In this document: in pieces, positions 23,794 to 33,085 of the stretch
Position numbering within the stretch: position 1 is the stretch's first letter
Layout: every line of letters begins with the position of its first letter
Assembly (NCBI RefSeq): GCF_003862495.1
Contig: NZ_RRCH01000031.1
Coordinates: forward strand, 1 to 64,000
Length of the DNA stretch: 64,000 bases
Direction of reading: 5' to 3'
From: Halocatena pleomorpha
Lineage (GTDB): Archaea; Halobacteriota; Halobacteria; Halobacteriales; Haloarculaceae
Translations under genes and position numbers: made by a program
The notes under the pieces: model-generated
Seen by the model: only the letters and a program-made list of their open reading frames with translations
Databases searched by the model: none
Told to the model about the DNA's origin: nothing

Positions 23794-24573
23794 ATGATCA
23801 CGCTCGCGTCGGATTTCGGCGTTCCGTACCCTGCTGCGATGCGGGGCGTCATCGCCAGCGACTGTGATGCTCGGATGATCGACATCACCCACCAATTTCC
23901 CAGACAAGACGTACGAACAGCGGCGTTTTGGCTCCGGGAGGTGCTTCCGTACTATCCGCCGGCCGTCCACTGCGCGGTCGTCGATCCGGGCGTCGGCACC
24001 GACCGTTCGGCGCTCGTCGTCCGCGCGGGCGAGCACGCGCTCGTCGGTCCGGACAACGGTCTGTTGCTGCCGGCCGCCCGTCAGCTAGCCGACACCGTGG
24101 AGGTGTTCGAATGGGCCTACGACGATCCCGGTAGCGCGACGTTTCACGGACGGGACGTGTTCGCACCAGCAGCGGCAACGGTTCACGACAGCGGCGTCGC
24201 TGCGATCGACGCACTCGATCGCGCGACACGAGCAGAGGAACACGTCGATCGTTCGTTTCCTGAACCGACGATCGAGGAGTCGAACGCGCGCGCAGTCGGG
24301 GAGGTACTCGTCGTGGATGGCTTTGGCAACGCGATCACGAACGTTCCCGGTACCGTCTGTGAGTCGGCAATGGGCGGCGTGATCCGCGTGAACGACGAGC
24401 GTGTGCCCGTCGAACGATCGTACGCCACGCGCGATCCGGGCGACCGGCTGGTCACCGTCGGGAGCCACGGCAACCTCGAACTCGCAGTGAATCAGGGGCG
24501 AGGCGAGAACGCCTTCGGCGTCACCACCGGCACGACCATCAAATTCGAATGGGAAATCGATGAGAAAGCGTAG
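23794..24573 (+). CDS. SAM hydrolase / adenosyl-halide synthase family (DUF62)
   Basis: The 259-aa protein opens with ITLASDFGVPYPAAMRGVI (the TDFG...MKG motif of the family), followed by DITHQFPRQDVRTAAFWL, VVDPGVGTDR, VGPDNGLLLPAA, FHGRDVFAPAAATV and GFGNAITNV, the ordered active-site elements of SAM hydroxide adenosyltransferases and SalL-like enzymes. In archaea the characterised activity is hydrolysis of SAM to adenosine and methionine. It lacks the residues I would need to claim halogenase activity. It follows nadM and converges on the thermosome gene. Confidence 0.85.
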   Translation: MITLASDFGVPYPAAMRGVIASDCDARMIDITHQFPRQDVRTAAFWLREVLPYYPPAVHCAVVDPGVGTDRSALVVRAGEHALVGPDNGLLLPAARQLADTVEVFEWAYDDPGSATFHGRDVFAPAAATVHDSGVAAIDALDRATRAEEHVDRSFPEPTIEESNARAVGEVLVVDGFGNAITNVPGTVCESAMGGVIRVNDERVPVERSYATRDPGDRLVTVGSHGNLELAVNQGRGENAFGVTTGTTIKFEWEIDEKA

Positions 24574-24591
24574 AAAAACCGCGTAGCGTCG

Positions 24592-26163
24592 TTAGCTCGC
24601 AGAGATCACGTCGTCGATACGAGTGATCATCGTCGCGGCTTCAGTGGCGCTCTCGACGGCTTCGCGTTTGACCGCGGCTGGGTCGAGGATGCCGGCTTCG
24701 AGGGGATCTGCGACGCGGCCAGTCTGGCCTTCAGCGATGATGCCGGCAGTGCCCTCGCTGTCGTAGGTCGACCGGAGTTCGACCAGCGCGTCGATCGGAT
24801 CCATTCCGGCGTTGGTCGCGAGCGTGCGCGGGAGCACATCAAGCGCGTCAGCGAACGCCTCGACAGCCAACTGTTTGCGGCCCGTGATCGAAGCTGCCTC
24901 TTCGCGGATGCCGTCCGCGATAGCGATCTCAGTCGCGCCCGCACCGGGAACGACACCGCCCTGTTCGATCGCGGCAGTGACGACATCGAGCCCATCGGAG
25001 AGCGCGCGTTCGAGCTCGTCAGCGACGTGCTCGGTGCCACCACGGACGAAGACGGTAACTGATTCCGCCTTGCTGCCGCCCTCGATGAACGCGAGTTCCT
25101 CGTCTCCGAACTTTTCGACGCGAACGAGTTCGGCGTGGCCGAAGTCGTCGGCTTCAAGATCGTCGACCGTTCCGACGAATCGGGCAGCCGTCGCTTGAGA
25201 GATCGCTTCGGCCTCGTCGTCGTCGACGCTATCGAACGCGAGCACGCCTTCGTTTGCGAGCGCGGAGGCGACGCGATCATCGACATCGCCAGTGACGAAC
25301 GCCACATCGATGCCGCTGTCGACGAGCGAGTCGGCGTACGTTTGGAGTTCGCTCTCTTCAGCGTCAAGAGCGGCGTTGAGTTGATCGACGCTGGTGACGT
25401 TGTACTCGGCGTCGATGTTGCTCTCGCTCACTTCGAGGTCGAGATCGAGCACCGCGATGTCGGCCGACTCGACGCGACGGGGCATGTTCTCGTGAAGCGG
25501 TTCCTCCTCGGAGATGATCCCTTCGACGAGTTCCGTCGCTGAGGAAGAAGCCCCGGTCTGGGTTCGAACCCGAACGCTGTCCCGATCGACGTTATCGGAT
25601 TCGACGCGGCGGATGGCTTCGACGACGGTTTCTGCGAGCGGGCGAGCACCGATGTCACCGGTCCCTTTGCCGGTCATGCTCGTCACGGCAACATTCTCAA
25701 GAAGGTCGTCGTCAACGGATCCTTCAACCACTCGCTCGTCGATCGTCTCCTGAGCGATGCGTGCGGCCTCGTGGTACCCCTCGACGATCGAGGTGGGGTG
25801 CACGTCGTCATCGAGAAGGTCCTCCGCCCGAGAGAGCAACTCTCCGGCGAGTACAGCGGCAGTTGTCGTTCCGTCGCCGACTTCCTCTTCCTGTGTGGTC
25901 GAGACCTCGACGATCATCTGCGCAGCAGGGTGCTCGATGTCCATCTCCTCCAAGATGGTCGCGCCGTCGTTCGTGATGACGACATCGCCCGAGTCGGAGA
26001 CGAGCATCTTGTCCATCCCACGCGGTCCGAGCGTCGACTGAACCGAGTTACTCACTGCCTTGCCAGCAGTGATGTTCGAGGACTGTGCGTCCTCTCCTTG
26101 GGTGCGTTCGGTGTCCTCTGCCAGTATGAACATCGGTTGGCCTCGTTGGGCGGGTTGTGACAT
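24592..26163 (-). CDS. thermosome subunit (group II chaperonin)
   Basis: The 523-aa ATP-dependent folding machine starts at ATG 26163. [28 protein letters not shown] and [17 protein letters not shown] are the ATP-binding equatorial signatures, and [17 protein letters not shown] with ...[29 protein letters not shown] closes the nucleotide site. It ends at VISAS, without the GGM-rich tail of many thermosome subunits, so it resembles the shorter CCT3-like haloarchaeal paralogue (inference). Acidic apical domain. Expression is probably heat- and salt-responsive from the promoter directly upstream. Confidence 0.95.
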   Translation of the reverse strand: MSQPAQRGQPMFILAEDTERTQGEDAQSSNITAGKAVSNSVQSTLGPRGMDKMLVSDSGDVVITNDGATILEEMDIEHPAAQMIVEVSTTQEEEVGDGTTTAAVLAGELLSRAEDLLDDDVHPTSIVEGYHEAARIAQETIDERVVEGSVDDDLLENVAVTSMTGKGTGDIGARPLAETVVEAIRRVESDNVDRDSVRVRTQTGASSSATELVEGIISEEEPLHENMPRRVESADIAVLDLDLEVSESNIDAEYNVTSVDQLNAALDAEESELQTYADSLVDSGIDVAFVTGDVDDRVASALANEGVLAFDSVDDDEAEAISQATAARFVGTVDDLEADDFGHAELVRVEKFGDEELAFIEGGSKAESVTVFVRGGTEHVADELERALSDGLDVVTAAIEQGGVVPGAGATEIAIADGIREEAASITGRKQLAVEAFADALDVLPRTLATNAGMDPIDALVELRSTYDSEGTAGIIAEGQTGRVADPLEAGILDPAAVKREAVESATEAATMITRIDDVISAS

Positions 26164-26188
26164 AATCATAGAGACATGGATTGCGATT

Positions 26189-26198
26189 CTATATAATT
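26189..26198 (-). promoter_or_regulatory. TATA box of thermosome gene
   Basis: The minus strand reads AATTATATAG at a position about 30 bp before ATG 26163, an excellent haloarchaeal TATA box predicting a leader of a few nucleotides. Heat-shock promoters of haloarchaeal cct genes use this architecture. Confidence 0.6.
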
Positions 26199-26308
26199 GT
26201 TTCTGTCTCGGTCGACGGAATCGGGTAACGAAACGTCGTGACGAATGTTATCACTGGTAGTGATGTCGTTTTATTCGACGTGTAGATCGCCTGCCACAGC
26301 GTGGTGGA

Positions 26309-27307
26309 CTACTCCCGTCGGTCGTACACGGCGACGGCGCGGTCAGCACGCGTCGAGACGCCGTTCGGATTGCGTTGTGACGAGCGATCACGAAACCGAG
26401 CGACGAGACCGTCTTTTAACCCGCAAGCCGCGCCGGTTACGATGTTCCGGCCGTTCGTGAGCCAGTCAGATGGGCGTGTGTCACCGCGCGCGATGGAGGT
26501 GAGCGCGGTTTTGATATCAGCAGTCGCGTGGCGTATAACGCGCCAGAGCGACCGGAGTCCGTAGTTTTTCACCAACCGATAGGTAAGCGATCGATACCGC
26601 CAGTCCCACTCCCGTGTGCCCACACCAGTGGCGTGACAACGGGGACGGAATCCGGGGGTGTCTGCCGTGTGATTCTCCGTGGTGTGTCGCGGATGAGCGA
26701 TTTGTCGAACGCTGAAAGCCGGGTCCCACACCACGTCGTAGCCGAGGCGTGCAAGGCGATGAGCACAGTCCCGAGCGCTTCCGACGGAGAGCGACTCGTC
26801 AAAGCCATCGATGGCTTCGAGCGCGTCCCGGCGAAACGCGACGTTTCCACCGTCGAAGTACGTCACTCGCGCTCCGTCGATCGTCCGGTGATCGACGGTG
26901 TCCGAACGCATCCCACCCCGACGAGCCCGATGAACCGGTCCCGTGATGACGGCGGGCAACGGTGGCCCGTGACCACTGGCGCGGTGGGCTGTAGCGACGC
27001 GATTGAACGCGGTTCGGATCGCGTCGATCCAGTGTTCCTCGATAATCAACCAGTAGTCGAGAAAAGCGATGACAGTGCCACTAGCGCGGTCGATGCCCGC
27101 GTTTCTTGCTACATTGATGTTCCGCTCACCGATCTCTACAAGCACGTCAACATCATCACGACGACGGACCATCCCGGTCGTCCCGTCCACGCTTGGTCCG
27201 TTGGCGACAATGATCTCGGCCGACGACACGTGTTCCGAAAGCGCATCGAGACATCGCACGAGGTGTTCGCGGCCGTTGAGTGTAGGCACGACCACCGAAA
27301 GTTCCAT
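26309..27307 (-). CDS. family 2 glycosyltransferase-like protein
   Basis: The 332-aa soluble protein begins MELSVVVPTLNGREHLVRCLDAL, the GT2 nucleotide-binding strand, with GERNINVARNAGIDRASGTVIAFLD downstream (about residues 60-90). The usual DxD metal motif after FLD is replaced: the sequence reads AFLDYWLIIEEHW. YFDGGNVAFRRDALEAIDGFDESL matches the acceptor region with its Phe-Asp-Glu. It may use a metal-independent mechanism or be altered in function. No membrane segment is evident. It stands between the thermosome and a methyltransferase with its own 5' region; acceptor and donor unknown. Confidence 0.78.
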   Translation of the reverse strand: MELSVVVPTLNGREHLVRCLDALSEHVSSAEIIVANGPSVDGTTGMVRRRDDVDVLVEIGERNINVARNAGIDRASGTVIAFLDYWLIIEEHWIDAIRTAFNRVATAHRASGHGPPLPAVITGPVHRARRGGMRSDTVDHRTIDGARVTYFDGGNVAFRRDALEAIDGFDESLSVGSARDCAHRLARLGYDVVWDPAFSVRQIAHPRHTTENHTADTPGFRPRCHATGVGTREWDWRYRSLTYRLVKNYGLRSLWRVIRHATADIKTALTSIARGDTRPSDWLTNGRNIVTGAACGLKDGLVARFRDRSSQRNPNGVSTRADRAVAVYDRRE

Positions 27308-27438
27308 ATCGAGGGCTACTAACCGCCGGGCGATAAAACGATTGGGTGAACGCGCACGGATCGAGTCCGGATAGCGGACGACAGGATGAGGCGGGACGTA
27401 GACACTGACTACGGAACGATCAAGAGATCCACAGAACG

Positions 27439-28146
27439 TTATCCGACCGTGGTGTTCCAGTACGACACCGACGCGAGGAGTTCCCCGACCGACGTTTCCC
27501 CGATGGTCGTGTCGGCCTCCCGGAAGCTCGACGCGATCTCGTCTGGGATCTGGCGATAAAAGCCGTACGGGAGGATGAAATCGTGTGCCTCATCGATGAG
27601 TGTGAGATCCGCGCCCCTGAGAAGACGATCGACTTCGGATTCTGAATAGAGCCGCGACCCCATCGGAAGCAACCAGTTGTAAACTGTGCGCGTGCTGTAG
27701 CGGTTGAAGGTGTCGAAAAAGACCTGATCGCGGGAAACGCGACTCATCTCTCGCAGGAACGATGCCGGTGTCTCCGCGAGATGGAAAAATCGGATCGCAA
27801 ACACCGCATCGAAATGGTTGTCGGGAAACGGGAGTCGAGCGGCGTCGCCCCGAAGGAACTCGATGGCGTCCCCGACACCGTTGTTTCTGACTTTCTCCCG
27901 ACCTTGTTGGAGCATGGCCTCGGAGATGTCGAGTCCCGTGACTTCTCCGCCGTGACCCGCGAGCATCGTTGTGAATCGACCGGTTCCACAAGCGATTTCG
28001 AGAATCCGCTTGTCCTCGACGGGTGATACGGCGTCGAGAACGGCCTGTTTCTCTCGCTTGTCGATAAGGCGTCCACCGCGGGAAAACCGCTTTGTGTCGT
28101 AATCCTCGGCGATATCTTTCGCCTGATACCACTCCTGGCCCTTCAC
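27439..28146 (-). CDS. class I SAM-dependent methyltransferase
   Basis: The 235-aa protein (GTG start) has the canonical SAM-binding motif I, RILEIACGTGRFTTMLAGHG (about residues 48-67), followed by motif II acidic TGLDISEAML, and motif post-I/III ARLPFPDNHFDAVFAIRFFHL. The rest resembles UbiE/COQ5-type small-molecule methyltransferases. The C-terminal part (DFILPYGFYRQIPDEIASSF) is less conserved. Possible substrates are quinones, lipids or sugars; none can be named from the sequence. Confidence 0.85.
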   Translation of the reverse strand: MKGQEWYQAKDIAEDYDTKRFSRGGRLIDKREKQAVLDAVSPVEDKRILEIACGTGRFTTMLAGHGGEVTGLDISEAMLQQGREKVRNNGVGDAIEFLRGDAARLPFPDNHFDAVFAIRFFHLAETPASFLREMSRVSRDQVFFDTFNRYSTRTVYNWLLPMGSRLYSESEVDRLLRGADLTLIDEAHDFILPYGFYRQIPDEIASSFREADTTIGETSVGELLASVSYWNTTVG

Positions 28147-28573
28147 ACTACCCCCAACAATTCATTCTGGAAATAAAACGATACTGGATTAGCGCGCATA
28201 GTGTCAGCACACCACGTTTATGGCTGCTCTCACAGGACACGAACGACCGCGGTGTTCTATGAGAGGGTGTGTCGGCAGGTGGACAACCGTTTTCTCGTCA
28301 AAAATAATATAAGACTGCTCGAAGGACAGCATCAGGCGACTACGAGATCGGTCGTAAAAAAGACACTGGGGACAGAAAATGGCGTGTGAGGCGGTCAGTG
28401 ACGGATTGTCACGTGCGAAGCGGTGTCAAATCTCGGTCTACTTGCTCGTGTAGGTTGCGGCAATACCTGTCTGAAATCTATGTATAAGGGTGACAATCAC
28501 ACATTGGAGTATTCGTATTGTTTTGTGGGGGTTATAGCGAAGATTTACAATCTCGTTCCTCCGAGAGCCGGAT
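28147..28573. other. 427-bp gap with no confident gene
   Basis: I see no tRNA and no coding frame with haloarchaeal character. The region is mixed in composition, with AAAATAATATAAGACTGC (28301-28318) and AAATCTATGTATAAGGGTGAC (28476-28496) as TATA-like spots. The latter lies too far from the wHTH start at 28574 for a leaderless mRNA, so a noncoding transcript or long leader is possible. GATTTACAATC at about 28542 is about 30 bp before that start. Confidence 0.35.
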
Positions 28574-28846
28574 ATGAGTACGAATGCGGAGAATCAACCA
28601 GCGGAAACCTTTCTCACTGATCCGGACTTTCGGGACCGGTTGCGTGATCTCCCGCCAAGCGCAAAACTCGTTGCGAAAGTGCTAGACGACGAATCGCCGC
28701 TCTCCCAAGGACAGCTCGCCAAAGAGTCGTTGCTTCCGGATCGAACTGTCCGATACGCGCTGAACCGACTGGAGGAGGCCGATCTCGTGGAGTCCCGATA
28801 CAGCTTCCACGACGCGCGAAAGCAAGTGTACTTCCTTATTGACTGA
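28574..28846 (+). CDS. small winged-helix (MarR-like) DNA-binding protein
   Basis: The 90-aa protein is essentially one wHTH: LPPSAKLVAKVLDDESPLSQGQLAKESLLPDRTVRYALNRLEEADLVESRY, where PDRTVRYALNRLEE is the recognition helix, and a final YSFHDARKQVYFLID wing. It resembles the minimal haloarchaeal MarR/TrmB-type regulators that lack a sensor domain. A long noncoding 5' region precedes it. Targets unknown. Confidence 0.8.
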   Translation: MSTNAENQPAETFLTDPDFRDRLRDLPPSAKLVAKVLDDESPLSQGQLAKESLLPDRTVRYALNRLEEADLVESRYSFHDARKQVYFLID

Positions 28847-28988
28847 CGGACTCGTTCTCGTAGGGTGTTGACCAACTGATACAGATCCTCTGAGGATTAC
28901 CCATATCTATCCCCTGTAGTTGTCGTTTCAACATCTGTAGACGGTTGGCGTCCGTGAACCCTTTCTCAGTAGTGGCGTAGAGAGCAGT

Positions 28989-29771
28989 ATGGACGTTTTT
29001 CGCGTGCCGGTGTCGAACACGGTGGTCGAGACGCCGGGAGAATCGACGAACGCCTACATAGTGGGTACAGACAGTGCGTTGCTGGTAGATCCGGGAGGGG
29101 AAAGCGATGAACTCGACGCGGCCATTGCCGACCGTGCCGTCGATCACATCGCAGTCACCCACCACCATCCAGACCACGTCGCTGGTATCAGCCGGTACGC
29201 CGCGGAAACCGGAGCGACAGTGTGGGCACGCCGAGGACGGGAGCAGTCGTTTCGGGCTGCGACGGGGGTCGTCCCTGATCGGACGCTTCGCTGCGGTACG
29301 GCCATCGAAACCGACGCTGGCCACGTTCGAGTGCTCGAAACCCCCGGTCATGCTCCCGAACACGTCTCATTTGCGGCAGGTGACAGCCACCTCGTCGGTG
29401 ATCTGGCGGTGGCGTCGGGCAGTGTCGTCGTCGGTGCACCCGAGGGGGACATGCGAGCCTATCTGGGATCGTTGCGACGCGTCTACGTCCGTGCTCCCGC
29501 AACGTTGTATCCCGGCCACGGCTCCGTGATCGACGCGCCACAGGCGACCGTCCGACGGCTCATCGACCACCGGCGTGAGCGCGAGCACAGCGTTCTCAGT
29601 GCTGTCGAAGCCGGCGCGGCGTCACTCCCAGAGATCACTGACGCCGCGTACGAGAAAGACGTGTCTGATGTCCGTCGGCTGGCGGAGGCGACAGTCAAAG
29701 CGCATCTCGAAAAGCTCGCTGTCGAAAAGCAGGTCGTCTGGGATGGCACACACGCATCGGTCCCGGAGTGA
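28989..29771 (+). CDS. MBL-fold metallo-hydrolase (glyoxalase II-like)
   Basis: The 260-aa protein has the metallo-beta-lactamase metal motif AVTHHHPDHVAG (HxHxDH, near residues 56-67), a further His in ETPGHAPEHVSF, Asp in HLVGDLAVASG and His in LYPGHGSVI. The C-terminal part (AGAASLPEITDAAYEKDVSDVRRLAEATVKAHLEKLAVEKQVVW) is a wHTH-like tail seen in LACTB2-type hydrolases, which hydrolyse thioesters or RNA. The YkgJ gene lies 46 bp downstream on the same strand. Confidence 0.85.
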   Translation: MDVFRVPVSNTVVETPGESTNAYIVGTDSALLVDPGGESDELDAAIADRAVDHIAVTHHHPDHVAGISRYAAETGATVWARRGREQSFRAATGVVPDRTLRCGTAIETDAGHVRVLETPGHAPEHVSFAAGDSHLVGDLAVASGSVVVGAPEGDMRAYLGSLRRVYVRAPATLYPGHGSVIDAPQATVRRLIDHRREREHSVLSAVEAGAASLPEITDAAYEKDVSDVRRLAEATVKAHLEKLAVEKQVVWDGTHASVPE

Positions 29772-29817
29772 GACCGCCGAAGAACGATCTTTTTTCCATG
29801 GCGAAACAACGGGTGGT

Positions 29818-30516
29818 ATGGACGATTCGGGACCGACAAACGCCGACAGTCCGCCCGATCTCGAACGCGAACTTGCGCGTGCACGCACGCTCGACACGGA
29901 GGCTGTGGCCGACGCCATCGAATCTATCGGTTTTTCGTGTACGCGGTGTGGGGCGTGTTGCACCGCCCACGGAGTGGGTGAGGACCGCGAGGACCACACC
30001 GCCACTGTCTTCCCCGATGAAGTCCGGGAGCTACAGGACACGACCGGCGGTGAATGGCGCGATGTCGCTCGCCCGATCCCGTACGGTCTGACGGACGGTT
30101 CCGACGGACTGGAAGGCGAGACGTTCGAGTGGGCGCTCCAAACCGACGGCTGTGGTGACTGTGCGTTTTATGCCGAAGACGAGAACGGCACCGGTGCGTG
30201 TACTGTCCACGCTGACCGGCCGCTTATCTGCCAGACGTATCCGTTCAGCCTCGCACTCGGCGGAACGAGCCGACCGATGGGTGACCCCGTCGAACAGGAA
30301 GGACTCGTTCGCGCCCACGACTGTGAGGGTCTCGGACGGGAGATCAGCCGTACGGACGCCGAGGCGCTCGCTGTCACGTTAAAACAGCGCGCTATCCGGG
30401 AGATTGAAGAAACCATCGCTGTCAGTGAGTCCTACGAACCCACAGCCCCTGACCGGGGTGAGATCGTCGTTCACGATTCGGAGGGTGCCAAACACCCAGA
30501 CGGAACACCGTTGTGA
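29818..30516 (+). CDS. YkgJ-type cysteine-cluster protein
   Basis: The 232-aa protein starts at ATG 29818 directly after a T-rich leader (GATCTTTTTTCC). Cysteines fall in three groups: FSCTRCGACCTAHGVG (near residues 39-54), DGCGDCAFYAEDENG and ACTVHADRPLICQTYPF. This is the YkgJ signature, presumed to bind a zinc or iron-sulfur cluster. Members are linked to flagellin lysine methylation or metal-dependent chemistry elsewhere, but the function here is unknown. It may be cotranscribed with the MBL hydrolase, and converges on the lipid synthase gene. Confidence 0.82.
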   Translation: MDDSGPTNADSPPDLERELARARTLDTEAVADAIESIGFSCTRCGACCTAHGVGEDREDHTATVFPDEVRELQDTTGGEWRDVARPIPYGLTDGSDGLEGETFEWALQTDGCGDCAFYAEDENGTGACTVHADRPLICQTYPFSLALGGTSRPMGDPVEQEGLVRAHDCEGLGREISRTDAEALAVTLKQRAIREIEETIAVSESYEPTAPDRGEIVVHDSEGAKHPDGTPL

Positions 30517-30531
30517 CGCTCAGTCACTGGT

Positions 30532-31287
30532 TCACTTCGCTATCCCCCGACTGCGATACGAGACAGGACCTAACACGAGATACGCGAACGCGGCGAGAAG
30601 CAACACGCGAGCGAACCACGGCCGAAGTCCTGCCGGCGCGATGACGACGGTCGCCTGAACGGTTCCGGCGCTGAGCGCATCGCGCGCACGCAATCCCGGG
30701 TACGGTGTTCGCACCAGCATCAGATACGACAATACACCCATCATCGCCAGCAACAGGACGGTGCTGTCAAAACCGGCGAGATACGCGACGGCGAGAATCG
30801 TCGCCGCGAGCGTGTTCGGAACGCCGCCTCGGAACGAATCGGCGGTGTCTGCGACCGTATACACCGCCGTTCGAAGGATCGACGACACCACGAACGCTGT
30901 CGTGATGACGGCCACACCCACAAACCGGAGCGTTAACACCGGACCTGCCCCGGTTCCGTTCCATTCCATCCACGCGACGCCGAAGACGAACACCGCCGGT
31001 GCGACGCCAAAGGAAACGACATCCGCGATCGAATCCATCAACGCGCCCACTGCCGACCCGGATCCACGACGGGCGAGCACACCGTCCAATCCATCAGCGA
31101 TGGCCCCGAGAAGGATCAGTCGAGCCGTCAGTCCCACTCCGACGGAGTACCCGAACACCGACGTGAGAGACGATCCCCCGGCCACGATCGACAGTGGAAC
31201 CGTGAGGATCGCCCAAAACCCGGATACGACGTTCAGCACCGTCACTCTATCAGCGGCTCCCAACTGACAGAGCGGATGGAGTCGCAC
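30532..31287 (-). CDS. CDP-alcohol phosphatidyltransferase (archaetidylserine synthase-like)
   Basis: The 251-aa membrane protein has the CDP-alcohol transferase motif GAIADGLDGVLARRGSGSAVGALMDSIADVVSFGVAPA, with all three Asp positions, and about seven helices. SFGVAPA is typical of PssA-type enzymes, so the probable reaction joins L-serine to CDP-archaeol. Start: an open frame reaches back to a TTG at 31326, but AAAGTATATT on the minus strand (31311-31320) is 28 bp before the GTG at 31287, so a leaderless GTG start is preferred. Converges on the YkgJ gene. Confidence 0.82.
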   Translation of the reverse strand: MRLHPLCQLGAADRVTVLNVVSGFWAILTVPLSIVAGGSSLTSVFGYSVGVGLTARLILLGAIADGLDGVLARRGSGSAVGALMDSIADVVSFGVAPAVFVFGVAWMEWNGTGAGPVLTLRFVGVAVITTAFVVSSILRTAVYTVADTADSFRGGVPNTLAATILAVAYLAGFDSTVLLLAMMGVLSYLMLVRTPYPGLRARDALSAGTVQATVVIAPAGLRPWFARVLLLAAFAYLVLGPVSYRSRGIAK

Positions 31288-31310
31288 ACTATCGATGGCT
31301 GCTACCGCAT

Positions 31311-31320
31311 AATATACTTT
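31311..31320 (-). promoter_or_regulatory. TATA box deciding the GTG start at 31287
   Basis: AAAGTATATT (minus strand) lies 24-33 bp upstream of GTG 31287. An annotated start at the upstream TTG would place the box inside or before the coding sequence, so this element supports the shorter protein. Confidence 0.5.
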
Positions 31321-31464
31321 CCGCAATCATACATAGAAATAATACAATGATGATACTATTTTGTTGTGATATTATGTATCGATTCGTTTTCGTAGCGAGA
31401 GATGTCGTTCTGAGGCGATACCTTCTTTACTCAGTGCCCGTGACATCGCGTTCAGAGGTTTATC

Positions 31465-31851
31465 ATGGAAATCTCAGAAAAGCTCCTGTGTCTGTTTAGT
31501 GCCGAGGTGTCTACCAACGGCGAAACGTACACCGTCGAGATTCCTCGGCGCGAGATCGAAACTGGTTCGGTCGAGCCGGGGGAGACCTACCGTGTTGCGC
31601 TTATTTCGGCGGATGAGGACCGACCATCATCGACAGCCACGTCTCCAGTGTCGGACCAACCGCAGCCGCCAGTCGAGACCGGTGAGATCCGGTACGTCGA
31701 AATCGAAGATCTGGGCAAACAGGGCGACGGTATCGCGCGCGTCGAGCGGGGATACGTAATCATCGTTCCCGACTCGGAAGTCGGTGAACGGGTAAAAGTG
31801 GAGATTACAGAAGTCAAACCGAACTTCGCTGTCGGAGAGATAATCAAGTGA
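31465..31851 (+). CDS. TRAM-domain RNA-binding protein
   Basis: The 128-aa protein has an N-terminal 50-residue domain (MEISEKLLCLFSAEV...) and a C-terminal TRAM domain: EIRYVEIEDLGKQGDGIARVERGYVIIVPDSEVGERVKVEITEVKPNFAVGEII. TRAM proteins bind RNA and in archaea act as cold-shock-like chaperones. The domain order and length are typical of haloarchaeal TRAM proteins. It stands alone downstream of a divergent lipid gene. A hairpin-like GGGGGC...GCCCCC (31952-31982) follows about 100 bp downstream. Confidence 0.88.
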   Translation: MEISEKLLCLFSAEVSTNGETYTVEIPRREIETGSVEPGETYRVALISADEDRPSSTATSPVSDQPQPPVETGEIRYVEIEDLGKQGDGIARVERGYVIIVPDSEVGERVKVEITEVKPNFAVGEIIK

Positions 31852-32060
31852 TCGGTGGTACGCTGTCGGTCCTCACGCATAGGGGTCCGAGCTGCTGGTC
31901 AGTCTGTGGTTTCCCATTTCGACCGCCCCGTGTTTCGAAAACGAATCTCAGGGGGGCTGTTTCCCGGCCGTACCAGGCCCCCAGGCATAGCCGTCATTAG
32001 CAAGGCGTTGTTCGAAGGAAACCGCCATACGGAACGGTGTTACCCCACTGTACCAAACTC

Positions 32061-32070
32061 ACTATATGTC
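32061..32070 (+). promoter_or_regulatory. TATA-like element before small helical protein
   Basis: ACTATATGT lies about 25 bp before ATG 32091, fitting a leaderless transcript for the 89-aa gene. It also argues against an upstream GTG start at 32037. Confidence 0.4.
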
Positions 32071-32090
32071 GGTCTCTCTTGGGTCAATGC

Positions 32091-32360
32091 ATGAGTGCCA
32101 GCACTCCATCAGCAGTAGACCTGACGGAGAAACAACAACGAATTTTGCACTATCTCCGAGAGAACGCAGCGACGAAAACGTATTTCAAATCCCGGCTCAT
32201 CGGTAATGCGCTTGGTTTGAGTGCCAAGGAAGTCGGAGCAAACATGCAATCGGTTCAAGAGGCAACGCTCGATCTCACGATCGAAAAATGGGGCTATTCG
32301 TCGGGAACAACGTGGAAAGTAACGATGTCAACGACCCACCCTACGGCCGCTCAGGGCTGA
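32091..32360 (+). CDS. small haloarchaeal HTH-like protein (DUF7123-like)
   Basis: The 89-aa protein has LTEKQQRILHYLRENAATKTYFKSRLIGNALGLSAKEVGANMQSVQE, a helix-turn-helix-like arrangement with LSAKEVGANMQSV as the likely second helix pair, then LTIEKWGYSSGTTWKVTM as a possible wing. I recall very similar haloarchaeal proteins annotated DUF7123 (unverified). Converges on the two-domain regulator at 32371. Role unknown, DNA binding plausible. Confidence 0.7.
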   Translation: MSASTPSAVDLTEKQQRILHYLRENAATKTYFKSRLIGNALGLSAKEVGANMQSVQEATLDLTIEKWGYSSGTTWKVTMSTTHPTAAQG

Positions 32361-32370
32361 GTGACGACTG

Positions 32371-32994
32371 TTATGAGGAATCCGGCGGATCGTACTGGAT
32401 CAGCGAGTCTGCATCCACAGCGAGAGCGATCGCGTCCTCACCGAATGAATCGGCGTACTGAACAAGGAGCGTGAGCATGGTTTCGGGGCGTTCGACGGTG
32501 TAGCCGTTCTTACGCGACAGCAAGGCGGCGGATTCGAGTTCTTTGGCGTACTTGCTCACCGTCGGCCGCGAGACATCAAGTGTGTGTGCGATGTCGCTCG
32601 CGGTTGCGTCGGGATCACGAAGGAGGACAATGAGCATCCCGCGGGCTGTCTCTCGCCGGAGATACCCTAATGCGACTTTTTCGTACTCACTGAACCGATC
32701 GGCCTCGACGTACCGACGATACTCCCCATCCCTGAAGCTCTCGATGGCGTGTGAATCGACGAGGCGTCGAAGGTGGTGTTGGGTCTCACCAGTGCCCAGC
32801 GAGAGATCGTCACGGATCTTCGAAAAGTGTGCACCGGGCGTAGTCGAGAGATAACCGACGATGGCGTCGTGAGCATCGCTCGACGAACTGGTGTCGACGA
32901 GCCGCGAGAGTGGACCAGCAGCCCCCAACGCCGCAAACCGCCGGAGGGTCGCCCGTTTCTCCGTATCGACCGACTCACTCGACTCATCAACCAT
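32371..32994 (-). CDS. tandem winged-helix transcriptional regulator
   Basis: The 207-aa protein (ATG 32994; the upstream extension to 33051 has no start signal) contains two wHTH modules. The first is at about residues 45-95: IVGYLSTTPGAHFSKIRDDLSLGTGETQHHLRRLVDSHAIESF, where GTGETQHHLRRL is the recognition helix. The second, residues 120-170, reads LLRDPDATASDIAHTLDVSRPTVSKYAKELESAALLSRKN. A divalent pair of winged helices of this kind is common in haloarchaeal regulators. Its targets are unknown. Confidence 0.8.
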   Translation of the reverse strand: MVDESSESVDTEKRATLRRFAALGAAGPLSRLVDTSSSSDAHDAIVGYLSTTPGAHFSKIRDDLSLGTGETQHHLRRLVDSHAIESFRDGEYRRYVEADRFSEYEKVALGYLRRETARGMLIVLLRDPDATASDIAHTLDVSRPTVSKYAKELESAALLSRKNGYTVERPETMLTLLVQYADSFGEDAIALAVDADSLIQYDPPDSS

Positions 32995-33085
32995 TACGTA
33001 CCTATTGAAGTCGCTATGTAAAATAACTTGTCGGTTCGTGGTGGTCAACAAAGGGGTTGACCAAGCGATCGTTTACGCTCGGGCG

